Of a stretch of 64,000 nucleotides of DNA, positions 7,610-16,345 are shown piece by piece. The stretch comes from Polyangiaceae bacterium. Lineage in GTDB: Bacteria > Myxococcota_A > Polyangia > Polyangiales > Polyangiaceae. Under the pieces are notes generated by a model. It was not told the origin of the DNA, did no database searches, and was given only the letters and a program-made list of their open reading frames with translations. A program made the translations under genes and the position numbers. How positions within the stretch are numbered: the first letter of the stretch is position 1; the number at the start of each line of letters is the position of its first letter. The stretch is from contig JADJRH010000001.1 in the NCBI GenBank assembly GCA_016712345.1, positions 2,418,001 through 2,482,000 of the forward strand. Reading direction: 5' to 3'.

Positions 7610-8863
7610 TCAACGCACGAGCAGTCGCCGCTTGCCTCCGGCCACATTTAACGTGTTCGAACGGTCGAGTGTGTCATGCGGCGGATCGAGAACAACCACG
7701 CGGTCTGTCTTGTGCGTTCGAAACACGGTGCGTCCCGGTTCTTTTTCGACAACGTAGTTGGGCGTGACGGGCACTTTCCCCATTCCAAATGGGGTATCCA
7801 CAATCAGCTTTGGAAGCGCGATTCCCGATAGTCGGCCCTGGAGTTGTTCCATGATTTCAATGCCGCGATCCACCGATGTTCGAAGGTGGCCTGTGCCGCG
7901 AACAACGTCGGCAATCAAAAGATAATAGGGCCGAACACGCCATTTGGTGAGCGTTCGAAACAGCGTTTTAAGCACCTCGGGGTCGTCGTTTATCCCCCGC
8001 AAAAGAACCGTTTGGTTGTTCGTTGGAAAACCGTTGTCTGCGAGCATTTCACATGCGCGTTGTGCCGCCGGATGAAGTTCTTTTGGATGATTAAAGTGTG
8101 TCATCACCCAAATGGGATGATGCGGTTTGAGCGCGTTTAACAGCTCTTTTGTTATGCGCGACGGCAACGTCACCGGCACTCGGGTTGCGAGTCGAATGGT
8201 GTCAATACTGCCAACGTTGCGCAGGCGCTCCAGGAGTTTCACGAGGCGCGGAGTGGCAAGCGTCAGCGGATCACCGCCGCTCAAAATCACATCACGCACT
8301 TCAGGGTGTGCTGCGAGATATCGAAACGCGGGCTCCAATTGATCCAAACTTACAGCGCCGCCGCCGTCGCCCACCATGCGCGAGCGCGTGCAAAATCGGC
8401 AATAAACACCGCACCGATCCGTGGCCAATAAAAGTGCTCGGTCGGGATAACGCTGAACCAAATGAGGCGCGACCTCGTGCGCCACTTCACCGAGCGGATC
8501 TTCTAAGTCGCCGGGTACAAACTCAGCCTCTTCAATGCGCGGAACACACTGAAGGCGGACGGGACAGCGAGGATCGTTCTTGTCGCAAAGTGATAAGTAA
8601 TGAGGTGTGATTCGCAGCGGCAATCCCTCGGCCTCGGCGCGTCTTGCACCCAATAATTCACTTTCGGACAACGTTAGAACGCGACTCAATTGGTCAACGT
8701 TGGTAATGCTCCGCTGCATATCGCGCACCCAACGGGGTGAACGTTTCTGAGCGCTTTTTGCAGAGGATTTGAGCGTTGACTCAATTGGAGCGCGCGAATC
8801 GGACGGAGGGGAGAACCCCATTGAATCGCTCGCCCGTGCGGCCGATTCTTTACGGCTTAACAT
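7610..8863 (-). CDS. kamA: KamA-family radical SAM protein (lysine 2,3-aminomutase-like)
   Basis: A radical S-adenosylmethionine, PLP-dependent aminomutase family member of 417 residues. The [4Fe-4S] cluster motif CGVYCRFC is followed by TRSRM. ILSGGDPL is the glycine-rich SAM-binding strand, and near the C-terminus PKLIVDTPFGMGKVP carries the lysine that binds PLP in lysine 2,3-aminomutase. A conserved E/D-DPLGE stretch precedes the cluster. The family covers lysine 2,3-aminomutase and EpmB, which modifies elongation factor P; the substrate is not decidable here. I start at the ATG at 8863, overlapping the foldase stop by 14 bases; the ATG at 8821 is an alternative. The first 50 residues are basic and poorly conserved. 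Confidence 0.87.
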   Translation of the reverse strand: MLSRKESAARASDSMGFSPPSDSRAPIESTLKSSAKSAQKRSPRWVRDMQRSITNVDQLSRVLTLSESELLGARRAEAEGLPLRITPHYLSLCDKNDPRCPVRLQCVPRIEEAEFVPGDLEDPLGEVAHEVAPHLVQRYPDRALLLATDRCGVYCRFCTRSRMVGDGGGAVSLDQLEPAFRYLAAHPEVRDVILSGGDPLTLATPRLVKLLERLRNVGSIDTIRLATRVPVTLPSRITKELLNALKPHHPIWVMTHFNHPKELHPAAQRACEMLADNGFPTNNQTVLLRGINDDPEVLKTLFRTLTKWRVRPYYLLIADVVRGTGHLRTSVDRGIEIMEQLQGRLSGIALPKLIVDTPFGMGKVPVTPNYVVEKEPGRTVFRTHKTDRVVVLDPPHDTLDRSNTLNVAGGKRRLLVR

Positions 8864-9944
8864 TTTGTGGAGCAGTCGAAGCCGAAGCGTCGGGTGCCGG
8901 TGCTTCAGGCCGTCTCGGTGCCTGAGTGGCGGCATCGACAAGCGGCTTTGGCAACGTGATTTGACTGAGGACTTTCTCGTCGATTGTCACCTGGAATTTG
9001 CCGCGCAGTTCAGTATCAAGAGCCTTTTCAAGATCGGCCATTTTCTGCTGCAAAATGGCCACCCGAATGTTTCTGTCGGCTTCTTGCAACGTGCGCTTGT
9101 GACCCGCTGTGAGACCGCTCAATCGCACCACAAAAAACTTACCTTCAGCCTCAATGACACTACCCACGATCTCGCCTACGGCGTTGAGCTTGAACACGGC
9201 TTGTCGCACTGCATTGGGGACTTTGGTGTTCGCGCCCCGCGGGTCACTCGGAGGGCCGACAATCCCCAGATCACCCGCGAGATCTACAGGGTCATTGGGG
9301 CCTCGGGTTTTGGGGGCCGTGATGGATGTCTTTAGAAAAAGTTCACCCCACTCCGCTGATGTCTTGGTTTTTTGAGCCGCTGCGAGAGCCTTGTCCGCGT
9401 CGGCTTTTGTTTGCACGACAATCGCCGATACACGGCGCCTTTCGGGCTCACTGAAGCGATCGGCGTTTGCTTCGTAATAAGCTTTCACCTCGTCGGCCGT
9501 GATTGCGCCGGGCGGAGGCAACGTGTCGCGCATTTTTGAAAGCAATGCATCGCGATAAAGCTGGCGAATGGCATCATCGATTTCAGGGCGTTTATCGAGC
9601 CCTTTTCGAACCGCTTCCTGCGCGAGCAGCTCGGTATCAATCATCTCTTGAAGCAGTTCGCGGCGTCGCTCTTTGGTTTGATAACGAAGCCTGTCAAACG
9701 GATCCATTCGTTCGAGCGTGCGTGCGAAATCACCCAGTGTGATGTGTCGATCACCCACCTTCGCGATGATCTTGGATGCCTGTTCCGCCGAGAGGCCGCC
9801 CACCGCTTCACCGCCCGCATCGGGCACTTGCTCCAGGGCCTTTTCGTTGCAGCCCGAGCCAACGAGTGTGAACACAATTACGGGCAAAACAAAAGCCCAC
9901 TTTATTGCCTTCTTTCGCACAATCAGGCTCTTCATTGCGCTCAT
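8850..9944 (-). CDS. SurA/PrsA-like peptidyl-prolyl isomerase lipoprotein
   Basis: An exported foldase of 364 residues. A basic N-terminus and hydrophobic segment end in a VGSGC lipobox, so it should be a lipoprotein. A SurA-like N-terminal helical domain (about residues 50-145, from GDRHITLGDFARTLERM) is followed by a parvulin-type isomerase domain (about 150-300, YYEANADRFSEPERRRVSAI through EGKFFVVRLSG) and a Pro/Ala-rich tail. Such proteins assist folding of outer-membrane and secreted proteins. The ATG at 9944 overlaps the pyrH stop as ATGA; a second ATG three codons later (9935) has AAGG at better spacing and starts MKS, so either is possible. Many secreted proteins in the window could be clients. 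Confidence 0.85.
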   Translation of the reverse strand: MSAMKSLIVRKKAIKWAFVLPVIVFTLVGSGCNEKALEQVPDAGGEAVGGLSAEQASKIIAKVGDRHITLGDFARTLERMDPFDRLRYQTKERRRELLQEMIDTELLAQEAVRKGLDKRPEIDDAIRQLYRDALLSKMRDTLPPPGAITADEVKAYYEANADRFSEPERRRVSAIVVQTKADADKALAAAQKTKTSAEWGELFLKTSITAPKTRGPNDPVDLAGDLGIVGPPSDPRGANTKVPNAVRQAVFKLNAVGEIVGSVIEAEGKFFVVRLSGLTAGHKRTLQEADRNIRVAILQQKMADLEKALDTELRGKFQVTIDEKVLSQITLPKPLVDAATQAPRRPEAPAPDASASTAPQNVKP

Positions 9945-10699
9945 CCTTCAACAACGGTGCCGATTGATTCACCCATGACAACACGCATGATGTTTCCGCG
10001 TTGCGCGAGTTTGAACACTCGAATTGGCAGTTTGTTTTCGCGACACAATGTCACCGCCGTTTGATCCATCACGCCGATTCTGTCGGCGAGAAAACGATCG
10101 TACGAAATCTTGGTGAGAAATTGAGCGCCCTCGTGACGGGCCGGATCGCGGTCGAAAATGCCCTCAACCTTGGTTGCCTTAAACAGGGCTTGTGCGCCGA
10201 TCTCCACAGCTCGAAGCGCCGCGGCGGTGTCTGTTGAGAAAAACGGATTGCCTGTCCCAGCCGCAAAGATCACAAGACTGCCTTTTTCAAGGTGCCGCAT
10301 TGCGCGCCTGCGAATGTAGGGTTCCGCCACTTGCCTGATTTCAATCGCCGTCATCACGCGGGTTGGGCAGCCTTGTCGCTCCAACGCATCTTGCAATGCC
10401 AGCGCGTTGATCACCGTCGCGAGCATGCCCATGTAGTCGCTTTGCGACCTATCCATGCCGGCGCTCGCGCCCTTGAGGCCCCGAAAGATATTTCCACCGC
10501 CGACAACAATGCCGATTTGCACGCCCAGCTTGGAGACCTCGGCAATTTCAGCCGCCACGCGCTGCAATGTTTCGGGCCTTATTCCAAAGCCGCCGTCTTC
10601 TCCGCACAGCGCTTCACCCGAAAGTTTGAGCAAGATCCGCCGATACGAAAGGCCCGCTCGGGCGAGGGGCGGCGCGGGCGCAGATTCCAAGGGAGGCAT
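9941..10699 (-). CDS. pyrH: Uridylate kinase (UMP kinase)
   Basis: Phosphorylates UMP to UDP in pyrimidine nucleotide synthesis, as a hexamer of amino-acid-kinase fold subunits. Motifs in order are ILLKLSGEAL (phosphate loop), GIVVGGGNIFRG, DYMGMLATVINALALQDAL (UMP binding), TGNPFFSTDTAAALRA, and KATKVEGIFDRDPA. At 252 residues it is slightly longer than E. coli PyrH because of about 18 extra N-terminal residues. First gene of the minus-strand run ending in pccB, divergent from rpoZ with 128 bases between. In many bacteria pyrH sits with tsf and frr; that is not the case here. Confidence 0.96.
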   Translation of the reverse strand: MPPLESAPAPPLARAGLSYRRILLKLSGEALCGEDGGFGIRPETLQRVAAEIAEVSKLGVQIGIVVGGGNIFRGLKGASAGMDRSQSDYMGMLATVINALALQDALERQGCPTRVMTAIEIRQVAEPYIRRRAMRHLEKGSLVIFAAGTGNPFFSTDTAAALRAVEIGAQALFKATKVEGIFDRDPARHEGAQFLTKISYDRFLADRIGVMDQTAVTLCRENKLPIRVFKLAQRGNIMRVVMGESIGTVVEG

Positions 10700-10827
10700 G
10701 GGCGCGAACTATCTCAGACGGCCTACCGAATGCAATCACGCGCGCACCTCCGCGCGGATTATTCACGCGAGCGGCGTCGACGGCGAACTTGCGCCGTTCG
10801 CCCCTTGCCGGTAAAAGAGGCAAATCT

Positions 10828-11073
10828 ATGGCTCGCGTCACTGTTGAAGATTGTTTGGAGCGCGAAGAAAACCGGTTTGCCCTGGTTGTGCTCGCGGCAA
10901 ATCGCACTCGGCAGCTCATGAAAGGCTCCGATCCGTTGGTGCGAACCAAAAACAAGCCGGCCGTTACAAGCCTGCGCGAGATCGCGGCGGGTCGTGTTCA
11001 CTTTCACCGCAACTCGCACGACGTCGTAAACGAGTGGGTGCGCCAGCAACAGGCGCTGCTCTACGGTCGCTGA
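10828..11073 (+). CDS. rpoZ: RNA polymerase omega subunit
   Basis: An 81-residue omega subunit that binds the beta' C-terminus and helps assembly of RNA polymerase. MARVTVEDCLE, NRFALVVLAANRTRQL and the KPAVTSLREIAAG segment are the conserved core. The ATG at 10828 follows AAGAGG with seven bases between, so the 13-codon upstream extension is not used. The gene stands alone, divergent from pyrH. Downstream, GCCGCGC and GCGCGGC (about 11100-11137) could pair, but no T-run follows, so I do not call a terminator. Confidence 0.94.
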   Translation: MARVTVEDCLEREENRFALVVLAANRTRQLMKGSDPLVRTKNKPAVTSLREIAAGRVHFHRNSHDVVNEWVRQQQALLYGR

Positions 11074-11172
11074 TCCCACCCAAAACCGCCCCACACAGTC
11101 GCCGCGCAGCTACGGCACTATGTGTCGCCGCGCGGCGCCTGCCCATTTTGATATACGTTCGGTCGGTTTCCG

Positions 11173-12039
11173 ATGGCCGAAAGCGCGGGTAAAAGCCGCT
11201 CCAAGAGTCGCGTAGAAAAAGCACCCGCGCCGCCGGATCGCGCGCTCGAAGCGGGCTCCGCCGCGCACTACGAAGACCCGGCGTATTACACAAAGACCTA
11301 CAAAAATAGGCTCAGCGACATTCGGTATTACACCGACCTCGCCGCTGAAAACGGCGGCCCCGTTCTTGAGTACGGTTGTGGCAACGGACGCATCGCCATT
11401 CCCATCGCGCGGTCGGGTGTACACATCACCGGCGTAGACCTTTCAAGCGCCATGGTTGCCGATCTCGCGGAGCGCAGGGCCAACGAGCCGGCCGATGTCC
11501 GCGGTCGCATCACGGTTCGCCGCGGCGACATGCGTACCGTGCGCTTCAAAAAACGCTTTCCCCTCGTTTACTGCACGTTCAACGCGTTTTTGCACCTCTA
11601 CACGCGCACCGATGTCGAGGCTTTTCTGGCGCGCGTGCGTGACCATTTGGCCCCGGGCGGACGATTTGTTTTCGACATCTCCATTCCCGAGCCGCTGGAG
11701 TTGAGTCGCGATCCGGCGCGCGCGTATGGCACCGCTCCATTTGTGTACCCAAGGCCCGGCGATCCTTCGGGCGGCGTGCGCGTGAAATATCGCGAGCGCT
11801 TCGACTACGACAGGCTTCGCCAAGTGCTTTTCGTGGCCATGGAGTTCATACCCGACCACGGTGAATCGTGGATGACGCCGCTTGCGCATCGGCAGTTTTA
11901 CCCCGCCGAACTTGAAGCGCTTCTTCACTACAACGGCTTTGAAGTCGTCGCCCAATACGGCGACTTCGATGCCTCGCCGCTCACGAACGACTCAAGCACA
12001 CTCATCACGCATGCTCGCACTCGCAAAGCTTCGCGTTAA
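11173..12039 (+). CDS. SAM-dependent methyltransferase (class I)
   Basis: A Rossmann-fold methyltransferase of 288 residues, substrate unknown. Motif I VLEYGCGNGRI binds S-adenosylmethionine; ITGVDLSSAM follows as motif II, RRGDMRTVRF as the acidic loop, and LVYCTFNAFLHL as motif IV. After GGRFVFDISIP the C-terminal third is rich in aromatic residues and probably forms a substrate cap. The first 30 residues are basic, Lys/Ser/Ala-rich and disordered-looking. The start at 11173 has no strong Shine-Dalgarno. It stands alone ahead of a repeat region. Confidence 0.88.
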   Translation: MAESAGKSRSKSRVEKAPAPPDRALEAGSAAHYEDPAYYTKTYKNRLSDIRYYTDLAAENGGPVLEYGCGNGRIAIPIARSGVHITGVDLSSAMVADLAERRANEPADVRGRITVRRGDMRTVRFKKRFPLVYCTFNAFLHLYTRTDVEAFLARVRDHLAPGGRFVFDISIPEPLELSRDPARAYGTAPFVYPRPGDPSGGVRVKYRERFDYDRLRQVLFVAMEFIPDHGESWMTPLAHRQFYPAELEALLHYNGFEVVAQYGDFDASPLTNDSSTLITHARTRKASR

Positions 12040-12056
12040 CTGACGCCGCCCCGCAA

Positions 12057-12600
12057 CGACCTGACGCGTCTGGCCACCTGAAACGCCTATTTCAACACGG
12101 AATCACGGAGTACACAGAGGACACGGAGGATTTGGTTTGTCGGGCTGCAATCGGCTCGCAGAACGTGGTTCCAAACAAACGTTTCTGACATCCATTGCAG
12201 CCCGAAATACAAAGATCTCCGTGTCCTCCGTGCCTCCGTGCCTCCTAGGTAACTTCCCTTTAGCGGAACGTTCTGCAAGGCACGGATCCAGTCTTGTCGA
12301 GACGTTTGGGACACCCTTGCCCGTCGCCAAGCGGAAAAGCGAACAGCGTGGCGCGTCGGGTTCTCCAGATGGAGTTCTGTGGCGAGCGCAGCCACGACGA
12401 AAACGAGAGACCGGCGAGACCGGTGGATGGCGACGTGATGGACATCTCAAGTCGCCGGACCTCCCAGAACGGGCTCTTTTCTGCTGCATCGACAACTCAA
12501 CCGCAACGAGTTACTCGCCGTTCGAATGAGGCGCATGCGCCGCTGGGGAACTCCGTGTTGAAGTGGACGTGTCAGGAGGCGGGGCGTTTCAGGTTTGGAT
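12057..12600 (+). repeat. Dispersed CACGGAG repeat, copy B (with 315-bp module)
   Basis: Fills the gap between the methyltransferase and pyrD. It runs from a CGACCTGACGCG segment through CACGGAATCACGGAG-type repeats, an inner segment with its own inverted pair (GGGCTGCAAT near 12144 and ATTGCAGCCC near 12195), a CTCCGTG-rich inverted arm, the 315-bp module (12248-12562) and a GGACGTGTCAGG end. No credible gene lies here. Same modular order as copy D near 35 kb, but with a different inner segment. Confidence 0.8.
12248..12562 (+). repeat. 315-bp near-identical module, first copy
   Basis: From GGTAACTTCCC to CCGTGTTGAA. The second copy is at 35066-35380, same length without gaps; by eye I find one difference (T versus C at the seventh base). 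Short ORFs cross it on both strands but have no ribosome-binding site and unlikely composition. Internal palindromic bits such as GAGACCGGCGAGACCGG and GGCGCATGCGCC suggest structure. It could be a small non-autonomous mobile element or a structured RNA. Confidence 0.85.
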
Positions 12601-13503
12601 GAACCTGCCGATGAGATCGCGCGCCGCGATGTTTCTCTCAGCGCAATAAGCCCCGAGCCCATCGAGAACTTTTTTCGACGCAAGTGGATCGACAAAGCTT
12701 GCGGTGCCCACCTGCACCGCTGTTGCGCCCGCGAGCATCATCTCGATCGCGTCCTCCGCGGTGGCAATGCCGCCGATGCCGATCACCGGGATTTTTACGG
12801 CGCGAGACAACTCCCACACCATTCGAAGCGCGATCGGTTTGATTGCCGGGCCGCTCAGTCCGCCCGTCTTGTTGAAAATGCGTGGACGCCACGTGCGTAC
12901 ATCAATCGACAAACCGCGAATGGTGTTGATCGCTGTGAGCGCATCGGCGCCGGCTTCTTGGCATGCGATCCCAACACCCTTTAAATCGCCTGCTTCCGGC
13001 GACATTTTCACCCACACGGGGAGCTTGGTCGCTTTGCGCACCGCCGCCGTTACGCGTCCCGCGGCCACAGGGTCCACACCAAACTCAATGCCGCCTTTGT
13101 CAACGTTGGGGCACGACACGTTCAGCTCCACGGCGGCAACACCTTCTTCGCGATCGAGCCGTTCTGCGAGCGCCACAAAGTCAGGCACGGTGGTCGCAAA
13201 AATGTTGGCAATCACCGTTACGCCGCGCGCTCTGAGGTTGGGGAGTTTCTCGGTGCAAAACGCTTCAACCCCAACGTTTGCGAGACCAATGGCGTTGAGC
13301 ATTCCCGCCGATGTTTCTGCAATGCGGTCCGGGTTGTTTCCGGCGCGAGGCAATATGCTGAGCCCCTTTGTGCAAATGCCGCCGAGCACCGACACATCAA
13401 AAAAGTCGTCGTACTCCAATGCGTACCCAAACGTTCCCGATGCGGTGAGCACCGGGTTTTTGAGGCGGAGCGACCCAACATCCACGGCGAGATCGACACT
13501 CAT
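12589..13503 (-). CDS. pyrD: Dihydroorotate dehydrogenase, class 1B catalytic subunit
   Basis: Oxidises dihydroorotate to orotate in pyrimidine synthesis; class 1B enzymes pass electrons through PyrK to NAD+. The 304-residue TIM barrel shows NPVLTASGTFGY near the N-terminus, the catalytic-cysteine motif ELNVSCPN, KLPVWVKMSP, the FMN-binding IPVIGIGGI and GATAVQVGTA. The cysteine base (not serine) marks class 1. The ATG at 13503 overlaps the pyrK stop as ATGA and has AAAGGCGG upstream; the longer upstream frame is pyrK sequence read in another frame. Order on the minus strand is unknown gene, pyrK, pyrD, all coupled. Confidence 0.95.
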   Translation of the reverse strand: MSVDLAVDVGSLRLKNPVLTASGTFGYALEYDDFFDVSVLGGICTKGLSILPRAGNNPDRIAETSAGMLNAIGLANVGVEAFCTEKLPNLRARGVTVIANIFATTVPDFVALAERLDREEGVAAVELNVSCPNVDKGGIEFGVDPVAAGRVTAAVRKATKLPVWVKMSPEAGDLKGVGIACQEAGADALTAINTIRGLSIDVRTWRPRIFNKTGGLSGPAIKPIALRMVWELSRAVKIPVIGIGGIATAEDAIEMMLAGATAVQVGTASFVDPLASKKVLDGLGAYCAERNIAARDLIGRFIQT

Positions 13504-14336
13504 GCGCCCGCCTTTCGGTGACCCCAATCGATCACGGTTGCATCCAAACAAGGCCCTTCGGTGCATGCGTACAGAAACCCGCCCGACACTTTTGGAACGG
13601 GACAACCGAGGCAGACTCCGTAACCGCAACCCATGGGTGTTTCAACCGACACTTCACAGGGAACGCGGCCCTCACACATGGCGGCCACGGCGGCCATCAT
13701 TGCGTGTGGACCGCATGTGTACACTTTTGCCAATTGATTGTGTACACCCACTTCGTCAAGCGCCGCGGAAAGCAACACCGTGACCCGACCTTTGGTGCCG
13801 GCCGATCCGTCTTCCGTTGCAATACGAACATCGCTCACGGCGCGGAGTTGATCGAGCAGCGGCAGATCATGAGCGGTTCTTCCGCCGTACAAAACAAGCG
13901 GCTTGGGGCCACCCGCACTTGCAAGCTCTTCCGCCAACAAAAGGAGAGGCGCCACACCCACGCCGCCCGCGACAAAAACGGGCCGAGTTGCCGCGGGTAT
14001 TTTTGACCACGATTTACCGAGCGGCGCGAGCAGTTGATACGGTTCACCGGGCGCCGACGCCGCCATGCGACGGGTACCTTCGCCCACCACCTTAATGAGA
14101 ATGGAAGGATCTTTTCCCGCGGAAAGAAGGCTCATTGGTCTCGGAAGAAGCGGCGCGCTTCCCCACGTTTCGCTCCGCACCATCGCGAACTGACCTGCCG
14201 AAGCGACAATCGGCTCGGCGCTTTCAAACGTGAGCACGTGGTACGCGCTCCCAATCGCTTTTCGATCTTTCAGCGTCACGCGATGAAGCGCGCGCACCGA
14301 TCGACAGTCGCTCGCAGCTGTCACAGCTCCGCTCAT
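13500..14336 (-). CDS. pyrK: Dihydroorotate dehydrogenase electron-transfer subunit
   Basis: Iron-sulfur flavoprotein partner of class 1B PyrD, 278 residues. An FAD-binding ferredoxin-reductase domain (about residues 15-115, with LLPRPMSL) is followed by an NAD-binding domain (VFVAGGVGVAPLLLLAEEL) and a C-terminal [2Fe-2S] site in which cysteines of MGCGYGVCLGC plus a later YACTEGPC supply the ligands. It sends electrons from dihydroorotate to NAD+. The ATG at 14336 overlaps the stop of the preceding unknown gene as ATGA. The reading frame is full length. Confidence 0.94.
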   Translation of the reverse strand: MSGAVTAASDCRSVRALHRVTLKDRKAIGSAYHVLTFESAEPIVASAGQFAMVRSETWGSAPLLPRPMSLLSAGKDPSILIKVVGEGTRRMAASAPGEPYQLLAPLGKSWSKIPAATRPVFVAGGVGVAPLLLLAEELASAGGPKPLVLYGGRTAHDLPLLDQLRAVSDVRIATEDGSAGTKGRVTVLLSAALDEVGVHNQLAKVYTCGPHAMMAAVAAMCEGRVPCEVSVETPMGCGYGVCLGCPVPKVSGGFLYACTEGPCLDATVIDWGHRKAGA

Positions 14337-15088
14337 GTTTCGTAATCCTCGTGGCTCAAGGCCATTTCCACCGGATCACCGGCCTCCATGCGCCGCGTGC
14401 GAATTGTGTCGACGCAGACATCGATCGTTTCAAGGCGCGTCGACGGCGAGTAGTACTCATCGTCGTCCACTTCGAGTTCGGCAAGTCGCTCCGCGGCGGC
14501 GCGTTGATCCTCTTCGTCCATTTCAATGAGCGAGGCTTCAAAGGCCGACTCATCGCCGCGCATGGAGAGATCGCGCGCGAGTTGTTCGTACACAATCAAC
14601 ATCGGCGAAACCGCGAGAAACACCGTTTCAAATTCAATCCGGTACGTCATCGGATCGTCGCCTTCCAAACGCCACCACGACGGGTACCTGCGTCGAATGA
14701 CCTCACCGAAATATGCGCCCGCGGTCGGCACGAGCAGATTGAGCGTTGTCTGCACAGCACCGGCGTCTTTTTCGCTCTGCAGCACGAGCGTTTTTTCCGC
14801 GTCGGCGAGGTAGTGATCCAAAAGCGGCAACGTTTCCGCCGAATAATCAAGCCGAACGCCGAGCGCGCGCTCGACGTACCGCACGCATGCGTCGGCGAGT
14901 TCTGCGATTTTGGTCGGCGGCGGAGGAACCTCGCGTGGCACTGGCTCAGGATCGGGCACGCCGAAATCGACGACATCTTCGGGCGAAACACCCTCATCTG
15001 CGCCTGCGGAATGTCCGTTCGAAGGGTGACCGTTCAGCTTCTTATTCACAGAGGTGTGTGGCACCGGGCAGGGGAGGCTGCACGTCAA
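14333..15088 (-). CDS. Unknown protein translationally coupled to pyrK
   Basis: A 251-residue protein I do not recognise. The first 65 residues are polar and Pro-rich. The rest is a soluble, acidic domain with a conserved-looking centre (GAYFGEVIRRRYPSWWRLEG) and a strongly acidic C-terminus around DEEDQRAAAERL and EVDDDEYYSPS. No membrane segments or cysteine clusters. Its stop overlaps the pyrK start by ATGA, so it is very likely co-translated with pyrK and pyrD. The start is uncertain: the longest frame uses TTG at 15088, with GTG codons at 15064 and 15049 as alternatives, none with a good Shine-Dalgarno. No function is claimed. Confidence 0.7.
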   Translation of the reverse strand: MTCSLPCPVPHTSVNKKLNGHPSNGHSAGADEGVSPEDVVDFGVPDPEPVPREVPPPPTKIAELADACVRYVERALGVRLDYSAETLPLLDHYLADAEKTLVLQSEKDAGAVQTTLNLLVPTAGAYFGEVIRRRYPSWWRLEGDDPMTYRIEFETVFLAVSPMLIVYEQLARDLSMRGDESAFEASLIEMDEEDQRAAAERLAELEVDDDEYYSPSTRLETIDVCVDTIRTRRMEAGDPVEMALSHEDYET

Positions 15089-15272
15089 CTCGAAAACACC
15101 GGGTGGTCCCGGCGCCCGAGCGGCGCGCGGTCGCTAAAAGTCGGTATGGCAAGGCCGTTCCTACCATTTGAAAAAGCGCGAGCTTGTTCGCACGGTGCAA
15201 GTTTTCGTGTCAAGGAGCGCGGACTGCTTGAAAGCTTGCCCTCTTCGCGTGTTATCTTGCACGGGTCTATTC

Positions 15273-16010
<738 letters not shown>

Positions 16011-16046
16011 CTGCGCATCGCTGATGAAATAGATTTTCGGCTTCAC

Positions 16047-16164
16047 TTTGCGCGCGCCGTGACCCTCCGTGTCCTCTCGGTGGTGAAGAGACGTCACAGG
16101 CATCCAAACGTGTCCGGTCGTTGCGTGACGTTTCAGCTGTCACTCTGGGGGAGTTACCCAGGAG
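16047..16164 (-). repeat. Dispersed CACGGAG repeat, copy C (one end only)
   Basis: Read on the minus strand it starts with CTCCTGGGTAACTCCC and matches 34835-34856 over 22 of 22 bases. It continues through GCGTCACGC/GACC-type sequence and TGTGACGTCTCTTCACCAC, then one short CACGG arm before losing similarity. It is the left end of the unit seen complete at 34.8-35.4 kb, so it is a truncated copy. Confidence 0.75.
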
Positions 16165-16267
16165 TGTACTCAGCTTCGCCTGCGCGGCGCCAATGTGTAC
16201 ATCCGCGTCGGCGGTTTTTTATGTGTACTCAGGTTCGATGAGCTTGACTCGGCCGCCCAATGTGTAC
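16164..16267. promoter_or_regulatory. Cluster of four GTGTAC sites upstream of the AAA-ATPase gene
   Basis: GTGTAC occurs at 16164, 16195, 16223 and 16262, spaced 31, 28 and 39 bases, all in the same orientation and within 182 bases of the start of the next gene. Chance would give well under one in this span. It could be an operator array or simply the window-wide motif at higher density. Function is inferred only. Confidence 0.35.
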
Positions 16268-16345
16268 GCAAGGCACTGGTGAAGAAGATTTGACCGGTCC
16301 AAATGCCTCTGAGAATCTCTACTCTCCGTTTTCCAAGGCATCAGA

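Noticed and set aside
11100..11140. Rho-independent terminator after rpoZ
   Set aside because: GCCGCGC and GCGCGGC can pair but the loop is long and no T-run follows.
12248..12562. Short ORFs on both strands of the 315-bp module as genes
   Set aside because: They recur in both copies only because the DNA is identical, have no ribosome-binding site, unlikely amino-acid composition, and extend into CACGGAG repeats that give nonsense HGGTEDTE-type peptides.
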